From the NCBI GenBank assembly GCA_024278345.1, contig JAJRTK010000034.1:1-36483 (forward strand): DNA of 36,483 bases, in the 5' to 3' direction. The position numbers and the translations under genes were made by a program. Positions 31,017 through 36,483 of the stretch are shown here, piece after piece. The stretch is from a bacterium (GTDB taxonomy: Bacteria > CSSED10-310 > JAJRTK01). The notes beneath the pieces were generated by a model. It worked only from the letters and a program-made list of their open reading frames with translations, was not told where the DNA came from and searched no databases. Positions within the stretch are counted from its first letter, which is position 1, and every line of letters starts with the position of its first letter.

Positions 31017-34000
31017 ATGCACCGTTTGCCCTCTTTTCTCCTTGGCATCGTCCTTCTGGCTCCCTCCGTGGCTCTGGCGCAACAAACGCCGACGCTCATG
31101 GCCAAGAATGGCAGCGGCTCCCAAGCAATGGAGCTGCGGCGTTTTCAAGTGGAAACCACGATCCACGGGTTTATGGCCGAAACCCGGATCACCATGGGCT
31201 TCCATAACCCGCATGACCGGATTCTGGAGGGCGAGCTCCTCTTCCCTCTTCCCGACGGCGCCACGATTACCGGACTGGCCTTGGATATCCACGGAGTCAT
31301 GGTGGAAGGAGCCAGCGTGGAAAAGGAACAGGCTCGCCGAGTCTTTGAAAAGGTGGTCCGGCAAAATATCGATCCCGCGTTGGCGGAACTGGTGCGCGGC
31401 AACCAATTCAAGGTCCGTGTCTATCCACTGCCGGCCCGTGGCGAACGAACGGTGAGAATTCGGTATGTGAGCGACCTGTCGTTGGGACCGGACGGCGCCT
31501 TCTACGAGCTCCCGCTCGTGCTCAAACAGCCCATCGACGAGCTTGTGGTCTTATTGGAAGTCGTTCGCCACGATGATTCGCCCCGTCCGAGAGTTGTCCA
31601 AGGAGCGCCGGCGGACCTGAAGTTTGGCCCCTGGCGCCAGAGCTGGCTGGCCAAGGCCCGGCTCCGGAAGGCGACCCTGGACAAGCCCTTGCGAATCGAG
31701 ATCCCCTCTGCTCGACGCGAAGCAGCCGTTGGGATAGAGCGAAACGCCGAAGGCGAGATCTTTTTCGTAGTCCACGATGAGCCAAGACCACCGGCGGCGG
31801 TGTTTCCGGCGCCCGATCCCGCCCGAATCACCATCCTTTGGGATGCCTCGGGCTCCCGAGGCCAGGACCACAAGAAAGAGCTCCAGTTCCTGAAGGACTG
31901 GATTGGGGCGCGGGAGAATCCCGATCTCGAGGTCGATTTGATCCTCTTTCGAAACGCCCCGGGCAAGGCCGCGAAGATCCAGATCAAAAACAGGGACGCA
32001 ACACCGCTCCTGGAAGCAATCTCCAAGGCGGTTTACGACGGAGCCACCTGCCTGAGTTGCCTTGAGACTGCCGTCTCTCCGCTGCAACCGGAGTTGGTCT
32101 TTCTTTTTTCCGATGGGTTTTCGAGCTACGGTTCCCGGGACCTGCCCAGCTTCGGGGCGCCCCTCTACGCCCTTACGGCGGCGACAACAGCGGATTTTTC
32201 GCTGCTCCGGGCCCTGTCCGCCAAGAGCGGCGGCAGATTTTTTGACCTGAGCAAGATCGATGAAAAAAGCGCGGCGCGGCAAGTGGGTCAGCCCATTTTT
32301 TCATTCATTTCGGCCAAGCTGGAAGGGGCGGACGGCGAGGTCTATCCCGCCCGGCCGCGGCCCGTGGATGGGTCTTTCTTTCTTGCGGGCCGCCTGGAGG
32401 GCGCCCGCGCCCAACTCACCCTCAATTACGGAATCGGCGGCCAGATCCTTGAGAGCCGATCCTTCGAGATCGACTCGCAAAAGGCGACGGCCGGGCGGCT
32501 CTTCGAGAACGACTGGGCCAGGCGCAAACTGGCGGCGCTCCTTCTGGAGCCGGGCAATCAACGGAAGAAAGTCATCGCCCACGCCCAGAAGTATGGCCTG
32601 GTCTCGCCCTATACCTCGCTTCTGGTTTTGGACAGCCTGGAACAGTATCTCCAAAACGAGATCCGGCCGCCAGCCAGCCTTGCCAAGATGCGCGCGGAAT
32701 GGGATCGAGAGATGGCAAGGCGGGCAGAAGTCACGAAACAGGGAGAGAAGGAGCATCTGGAAAGGGTTGTGGAAAAGTGGCAAGAAAAGGTCCAGTGGTG
32801 GCGGACTCGATTCGAGGGCCGGAAGGCCGCCCCTGGCAATTCAGGGGAAGGAGGGGGGGAAATGGAGACAGCCAGGCCAGCGCCAATGTTACGAAGGATT
32901 CCGCCCCGCGAAAACAACGGGGGCGACCATGTTCCATCCGAACAAATCCCCACGGATGAGCTCTCCAGATTGGGGTACCTGGGGTCGGTCGAAGATCCCG
33001 CAACGGAGACCATCGCCAATGAGTTCGTTTCGCTGGACGAAGAGATCGTGATGGAGGACCGAGATGGGCAGGCGACGGATTCCCATGGCGCACCGCGGGA
33101 ATCTTCCACTCCAGGACGAGCCAAGGGCAAGAAAAAGAAGAACGGCAACGGCGGTCCCGAGGTGCCCGAGCCAGCGGTTGTGCTGGCGCCCTGGAACCCG
33201 AAGACCCCCTACCTGAAAGCCCTCCGCTCAGCGCCGGCGGAGAAGGCGTTTTCGGTCTACCTGACGCAGCGAGTCGAATACGGACAATCACCAGCCTTCT
33301 TCCTGGACTGCGCGGATCATTTCCTGGGGCAAAAAGAGCGCCTGCTTGGGCTCCAGATCCTTTCGAATATCGCCGAAATGCGGCTCGACGATCCGGCGCT
33401 CCTGCGGGTGGTGGCCCACCGCCTGAGCCAACTGGGCGAGCCCGATGAGAGTATCCGCCTGTTGGAAAAGGTCCTGGAGCTCCGGGGAGAGGAGCCCCAG
33501 TCTTACCGGGATCTGGCTCTGCTCCTAGCGCGAAAAGGGGAGATCGCCAGGGCTCTGGAACTCCTGGCCCACGTGGCGGTCCACCCTTGGGACGCCCGGT
33601 TTCCCTCCATCGAAATCATCGCCCTCACGGAATTGAATCATCTTCTTCGGAAAGCACCTCCGGGAACCACCCGGCAGCTTGGACTTGATCCCCGCCTCCT
33701 GGCAGCCTTGCCGGTGGCCTTGAGGATCGTCCTCACCTGGGATGCCGATCTCACCGACATCGATCTCTGGGTTCTCGAACCTTCGGGAGAGGTGGCGAGC
33801 TATAAGAACCAGCTCACTGCCATGGGAGGGCGGATGTCCAGTGACTTTACCGGTGGCTATGGCCCGGAAACCTACTCCTTGCGCAAAGCGGTTCCGGGGA
33901 TGTACAAGATCCAGACGAATTTCTTTGGGAGTCGCGCCCAAAAACTCCTGGGAGCGGTGACCCTCCAGGTGGAGATCTTCACGGACTACGGTGGCCCCAA

Positions 34001-34076
34001 TGAGGCCCATCGAGGGGTGACGCTCCGGCTGACGGAACAGAAAGAGACCATCGACATTGCAGACCTCGAGTTTTGA
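31017..34076 (+). CDS. Secreted VIT-VWA protein with TPR region and C-terminal DUF2135 domain
   Basis: One thousand and nineteen residues from the ATG at 31017 (GAGG 8 bases upstream), which starts directly with a signal peptide (1-21, ending LAQ); the longer frame from 30930 would bury it. Domains in order: VIT (about 37-160, with RVFEKVVRQ and FKVRVYPLP), VWA (about 270-420) with metal-site residues D276, S278 and S280 and FSDG at 365-368, a polar linker (about 560-720) ending in a Lys/Asn run GKKKKNGNGG, TPR-like helices (about 750-890), and DUF2135 (about 900-1010, with LTWDADLTDIDLWVLEPSG). Intact metal-site residues suggest protein or ligand binding. The domain set is like inter-alpha-trypsin-inhibitor-type bacterial proteins with an added YfaP-like end. 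The role is unknown; it is probably periplasmic or surface-bound. The hydrolase frame overlaps its last 20 bases. Confidence 0.87.
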   Translation: MHRLPSFLLGIVLLAPSVALAQQTPTLMAKNGSGSQAMELRRFQVETTIHGFMAETRITMGFHNPHDRILEGELLFPLPDGATITGLALDIHGVMVEGASVEKEQARRVFEKVVRQNIDPALAELVRGNQFKVRVYPLPARGERTVRIRYVSDLSLGPDGAFYELPLVLKQPIDELVVLLEVVRHDDSPRPRVVQGAPADLKFGPWRQSWLAKARLRKATLDKPLRIEIPSARREAAVGIERNAEGEIFFVVHDEPRPPAAVFPAPDPARITILWDASGSRGQDHKKELQFLKDWIGARENPDLEVDLILFRNAPGKAAKIQIKNRDATPLLEAISKAVYDGATCLSCLETAVSPLQPELVFLFSDGFSSYGSRDLPSFGAPLYALTAATTADFSLLRALSAKSGGRFFDLSKIDEKSAARQVGQPIFSFISAKLEGADGEVYPARPRPVDGSFFLAGRLEGARAQLTLNYGIGGQILESRSFEIDSQKATAGRLFENDWARRKLAALLLEPGNQRKKVIAHAQKYGLVSPYTSLLVLDSLEQYLQNEIRPPASLAKMRAEWDREMARRAEVTKQGEKEHLERVVEKWQEKVQWWRTRFEGRKAAPGNSGEGGGEMETARPAPMLRRIPPRENNGGDHVPSEQIPTDELSRLGYLGSVEDPATETIANEFVSLDEEIVMEDRDGQATDSHGAPRESSTPGRAKGKKKKNGNGGPEVPEPAVVLAPWNPKTPYLKALRSAPAEKAFSVYLTQRVEYGQSPAFFLDCADHFLGQKERLLGLQILSNIAEMRLDDPALLRVVAHRLSQLGEPDESIRLLEKVLELRGEEPQSYRDLALLLARKGEIARALELLAHVAVHPWDARFPSIEIIALTELNHLLRKAPPGTTRQLGLDPRLLAALPVALRIVLTWDADLTDIDLWVLEPSGEVASYKNQLTAMGGRMSSDFTGGYGPETYSLRKAVPGMYKIQTNFFGSRAQKLLGAVTLQVEIFTDYGGPNEAHRGVTLRLTEQKETIDIADLEF

Positions 34077-35154
34077 GAAGACCGAATTTGATGGCAGCGG
34101 GAATCAAGATGGGCCACCGCTGACGACCGCTGCCAATGAGCCGGTTTCCGCACTACCGGATGGATCAGGATCCAAGGGTGCGGAACCGGTTTCTTCGGCG
34201 AAACCGGCGAGTAGCAGGTGCGGGCCCGCACCTGATGGGAGCGGAACTCAAGGCAAAAAAAAGAAATCCTCGACTTCTTCCTTAGACCGCCCCTTTCCGT
34301 TCTCCGCGCGGTTGCTGGGAACCTTGCTCCGATGGTGCGGCCACCTTTCACCCCAGTTCGCAGCCTGGATCGCCGAAGGCAGATTTCGAAGCCCACAGCG
34401 GTTCAAGCAGCCCCAACGGGAAAAGGCCTGGATCGCCAAGGCGAAACCGTTGACCTTCTCCTCCAAGAATGGGCCGCTCAAGGGAATTTCGTGGGGCAAC
34501 GCCCAAAGAACCGTTCTGCTGGTCCACGGCTGGTCCGGCCGAGGCGCCCAACTTGGGGCCTTTGCCCAACCCTTGGTGGACCGGGACTTTCGTGTCGTGG
34601 CTTTCGACGGCCCGGGACATGGGGAATCACCTGGCAAACAGACGAGCGTTTCCGAATTCGCCGACACCCTCTTGGAGGTGGCGGAGCAGCTTGGGCCGCT
34701 TCATGGCATCGTGGGCCACTCGTTCGGGGCGGCGGCGGCAACGATTGCCCTTCACAGGGGACTTTCTTTGAAGCGGGCGGTCTTCGTGGCACCGCCCTCG
34801 TCACCAGAGCGGTATCTCCGCTATTTTTCCCGGCAGTTTCGCCTTCCTCCGGCGCTCCTGAATGCTCTTCGCGCCCGGTTGGTCAAGAGGTTCGGAGTGC
34901 CGTGGGAGGAGGTCGATCTGCACCGGCTGGCGCCCTCGATGCGGATTCCGCTCTTGATCCTCCACGACCTGGAGGATCGGGATACTTCGCCGGAGCTGTC
35001 AAAGAAACTGGCCCGAAGCTGGCCCGAAGCGCTCCACAAGACGACGAAAGGCCTGGGGCATACCCGCATTTTGCGAGATCCTCGGGTGGTGGAAACGGCG
35101 GTTCAGTTCCTTGGGAGCAGCCCCCTTGACCAGCCGGAAACCTTCCAGCCATGA
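34057..35154 (+). CDS. Alpha/beta hydrolase
   Basis: Up to 365 residues. The fold begins near residue 86 (LLGTLLRWCGHLSP). The hydrolase signatures are HGWSG (157-161, oxyanion region), GHSFG with nucleophile Ser222, probable acid Asp307 in HDLEDRD, and His335 in GLGHTR. The only early start is TTG 34057, overlapping the preceding gene by 20 bases; there is no ATG before the fold, and TTG codons near 34310 are alternatives. The N-terminal 80 residues are polar with three related units, FDGSGNQDG, PDGSGSKGA and PDGSGTQGK; the third is written by repeat R7. If the late start is right, that stretch is untranslated leader. No signal peptide is seen, so it is cytoplasmic. It is probably an esterase or lipase-like enzyme; the substrate is unknown. 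Confidence 0.8.
   Translation: MQTSSFEKTEFDGSGNQDGPPLTTAANEPVSALPDGSGSKGAEPVSSAKPASSRCGPAPDGSGTQGKKKKSSTSSLDRPFPFSARLLGTLLRWCGHLSPQFAAWIAEGRFRSPQRFKQPQREKAWIAKAKPLTFSSKNGPLKGISWGNAQRTVLLVHGWSGRGAQLGAFAQPLVDRDFRVVAFDGPGHGESPGKQTSVSEFADTLLEVAEQLGPLHGIVGHSFGAAAATIALHRGLSLKRAVFVAPPSSPERYLRYFSRQFRLPPALLNALRARLVKRFGVPWEEVDLHRLAPSMRIPLLILHDLEDRDTSPELSKKLARSWPEALHKTTKGLGHTRILRDPRVVETAVQFLGSSPLDQPETFQP
34215..34266 (+). repeat. Dispersed repeat family R, copy R7, inside a coding frame
   Basis: A perfect 20-bp palindrome, CAGGTGCGGG/CCCGCACCTG (34215-34234), is followed by TGATGGGAGCGGAACTCAAG and GCAAAAAAAAGAAA. Palindrome, core and A-rich tail are in the usual order. It is in frame in the extended alpha/beta hydrolase reading frame, where it encodes CGPAPDGSGTQGKKKKS. 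Confidence 0.7.
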
Positions 35155-35237
35155 GATTGTGGGTCCTCTTGCCCTTCGAGGAAACAGAGCCCATGAAACA
35201 CAAGCTCGCTGCCCAACTCCCACAGCCCAGAAATTTG

Positions 35238-35366
35238 GGCCGGGCTCTTCTTTTAGGGCGTAGTTGTTGGCAAACCCTTTGTTTCCTTTGCGTTGCGTTC
35301 CGCTCACATCGGACGCCATCCGGCGCCCGCTCCTCGCCATTGTCGCCGCCTTCGCTCCATTGCCCT
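35238..35366 (-). repeat. Dispersed repeat family R, copy R8 (inverted long form)
   Basis: Read on the minus strand, GGGCAATGGAGCGAAGGCGG to GGGCGCC, then GATGTGAGCGGAACGCAACG, GGAAACAAAGGGT and ACGCCCTAAAAGAAGAGC. This is collinear with R1 but lacks about 28 bp of the palindromic middle. It lies in the 417-bp gap 35155-35571, which is almost entirely repeats (R8, B2, R9). Confidence 0.88.
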
Positions 35367-35377
35367 AGGGATGGAGG

Positions 35378-35470
35378 TGGTCATCGGTGGTGCCTTCGGC
35401 AGCTCTCGCTGTCGCTCGGATCCGGCCACCCCCAAAAAAGCGCGAGGCGCACAAAAATGTGGGTCCAGGG
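35378..35470 (+). repeat. Repeat family B, single arm B2
   Basis: It begins TGGTCATCGGTGGTGCCTTC, continues with AGCTCTCGCTGTCGCTCGGA (as in the right arm of B1), then AAAGCGCGAGGCGCACAAAA and TGTGGGTCCAGGG (as in the left arm of B1). The hairpin block and second arm of B1 are absent. It begins 11 bases after R8 and ends 11 bases before R9. Confidence 0.82.
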
Positions 35471-35481
35471 CATGTTTTTTT

Positions 35482-35526
35482 GACAACGTCTTTCTCTTCT
35501 TTGGGTTGCGCCCCGATCACATCGGT
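35482..35526 (-). repeat. Dispersed repeat family R, copy R9 (inverted)
   Basis: On the minus strand it reads ACCGATGTGATCGGGGCGCA, then ACCCAAAGAAGAGAAAGACG. It matches the core and A-rich tail, with GATCGGGG in place of GAGCGGAA. It ends 45 bases upstream of the penicillin-acylase-like gene, so it lies in that gene's likely leader or promoter zone. Confidence 0.7.
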
Positions 35527-35571
35527 AGAAAGTCCCAGCCGGGAAAAATTATCTTGACATGGAGAGGTAGA

Positions 35572-36483
35572 ATGCTGGATCCATCGACGACCCTTGCGGA
35601 CCGGGAGGGCGGGCGGGCGACTTTCCCTCCCGGAAAGCGCCAGAGCTGGCTGAGGCCGGCAGGTAAACTCTTGGCCTGCATCGGGGGCCTCGCCCTTCTT
35701 TTGGGCGTGGCCGTTGGCATCTGGGGTTGGATCTGGCTCCAGGGGAGTCTGCCGCAACTGGAGGGTACACGGGTGGTTCCCGGGCTATCCGCTCCAGTTC
35801 GCATCGAGCGGGACTCTCTGGGTGTTCCCACGATCCGGGGCGAGAGCCGCATCGACGTGGCACGGGCCACAGGCTTCCTCCATGGGCAGGAACGCTTCTT
35901 CCAGATGGACCTGCTCCGGCGAAGTGCGGCGGGAGAGCTGGCGGAGCTGGTGGGAAGAGCGGCTCTCCCCAGAGACCGCGAGATCCGCCTCCACCGTTTT
36001 CGGAGTGTGGCTCGCGGGGCCGTCGAAAGAGTGACGGAACCGGAGCAAAAAATCCTGGCCGCCTATACCGAAGGCGTCAATACCGGCCTCACAGCCCTGG
36101 AGACGACTCCTTTCGAATATGGTCTCCTGGGAGTGGATCCGGAACCCTGGCTTCGGGAAGATTGCGCCCTGGTGGTGCTGGCAATGTTCATCGACTTGCA
36201 GGATGAACGGGGAAGCCGTGAATCCGCTTTCGGTGTGCTCCATGACGTTTTACCGGAGCCACTGGCCCGATTCCTCGATCCCGGCGGCACGAGCTGGGAT
36301 GCGCCTCTGGTGGGAGCGGCGATTCAGCAGCCTCCAGTGCCCGGCGCCGAGATCTACGACCTGCGAAACAGAAAATCCGGGCTGGCGGCGGGCGGGCGGC
36401 GGGGGAGCTCGGAGCAAGACTCCGGGGAAACCGCCTCGCTACGCTTGGCGGCGGGCGGGCGGCGGGGGAGCTCGGAGCAAGAC
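35572..36483 (+). CDS. Penicillin-acylase-family (Ntn hydrolase) protein, 3' end cut by the window
   Basis: Three hundred and four codons are present without a stop. The ATG at 35572 has GGAGAGG 5 bases upstream. A membrane segment (about 33-57) anchors or exports the chain. The conserved N-terminal block of penicillin amidase/AHL acylase precursors follows: RIERDSLGVPTIRG (78-90), GFLHGQERFFQMDLLRR (101-117), GELAELVG (121-128). In this family the precursor cuts itself and the new N-terminal Ser of the beta chain is the nucleophile; that part lies beyond the window. Substrates range from beta-lactams to acyl-homoserine lactones and cannot be told here. The last 34 codons contain LAAGGRRGSSEQD twice, from an exact 38-bp duplication, which is unlike the family and may be an insertion or an assembly effect. 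Confidence 0.85.
   Translation, partial: MLDPSTTLADREGGRATFPPGKRQSWLRPAGKLLACIGGLALLLGVAVGIWGWIWLQGSLPQLEGTRVVPGLSAPVRIERDSLGVPTIRGESRIDVARATGFLHGQERFFQMDLLRRSAAGELAELVGRAALPRDREIRLHRFRSVARGAVERVTEPEQKILAAYTEGVNTGLTALETTPFEYGLLGVDPEPWLREDCALVVLAMFIDLQDERGSRESAFGVLHDVLPEPLARFLDPGGTSWDAPLVGAAIQQPPVPGAEIYDLRNRKSGLAAGGRRGSSEQDSGETASLRLAAGGRRGSSEQD
36383..36483. repeat. Exact 38-bp direct repeat ending at the window edge
   Basis: The 38 bases at 36383-36420 (starting TGGCGGCGGGCGGGCGGCGG, ending CTCGGAGCAAGAC) recur identically at 36446-36483, 63 bases on. Both copies are in the same reading frame of the acylase gene. The second copy finishes on the last base of the window, as happens when an assembler stops at a repeat. 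Confidence 0.95.

Noticed and set aside
35554-35559. TTGACA as a -35 box for the acylase gene
   Set aside because: It lies only 13 bases before the start codon, so a -10 element would fall inside the coding region.
1-36483. tRNA, rRNA, riboswitch, replication origin, transposase or integrase genes
   Set aside because: I looked through all gaps and both strands by eye and found no cloverleaf, conserved rRNA segment, known riboswitch core, DnaA-box cluster or transposase-like protein.

Overview
The window looks like a chromosomal stretch of a Gram-negative bacterium (an LpxH-type lipid A enzyme, many signal peptides, a periplasmic multihaem cytochrome) with high-GC, signalling-rich content. 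The mix of large Ser/Thr kinases, CHASE2 and FecR proteins, a sortilin/VPS10-type beta-propeller, LolA-like, DUF362 and VIT/VWA proteins is what one sees in Acidobacteriota, Myxococcota and neighbouring uncultured phyla. I favour an Acidobacteriota-like source, but this is inference and there is no rRNA or tRNA to settle it. Both window edges cut genes, and the right edge stops exactly at the end of a duplicated 38-bp sequence, so the window may be an assembly contig.

Layout. (1) 1-1240: tail of a probable MerR-type regulator overlapping (ATGA) a three-part metal protein, CopZ-type zinc/iron-sulfur domain + MerT-like membrane part + MerP-like HMA domain. (2) 1577-2107: an unassigned small gene. 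(3) 2172-5693 (minus): PknK-like kinase with AAA ATPase and TPR tail. (4) 5956-10225: lpxH, a CHASE2 Ser/Thr kinase with inverted domain order, and a FecR-domain protein, tightly coupled. (5) 10513-14499: LolA-like protein plus secreted VPS10/BNR propeller, closed by a perfect bidirectional terminator. (6) 14556-15818 (minus): octahaem cytochrome of the hydroxylamine oxidoreductase type. (7) 16180-21933: comF convergent with a hybrid histidine kinase that lies downstream of clpB. (8) 22432-25489: membrane-anchored MsrB-MsrA fusion and a membrane DUF362 protein with a C-terminal sorting-like tail. (9) 25788-26588 (minus): secreted Cys/His/Lys protein made of nine 11-residue repeats. (10) 26931-30810: PilZ protein, small secreted protein, Tat-exported aldo/keto reductase, NAD-dependent epimerase. 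(11) 31017-36483: VIT-VWA-TPR-DUF2135 protein overlapping an alpha/beta hydrolase, then a penicillin-acylase-family protein cut by the window end.

Shared themes are envelope maintenance and stress: metal handling, methionine sulfoxide repair, ClpB, LPS synthesis, and several sensor kinases.

The most unusual non-coding signal is a set of dispersed repeats. Family R has a core close to GAGCGGAACnCAACnCAAA followed by an A-rich run, often preceded by a GC-rich palindrome. I count nine reasonable copies in 36 kb, in both orientations, nearly all between genes, with one inside a coding region. Family B is a longer element; one copy (25532-25760) has terminal inverted repeats enclosing four consecutive hairpins, and a single arm lies at 35378-35470 between two R copies. 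None of these encodes an obvious product.
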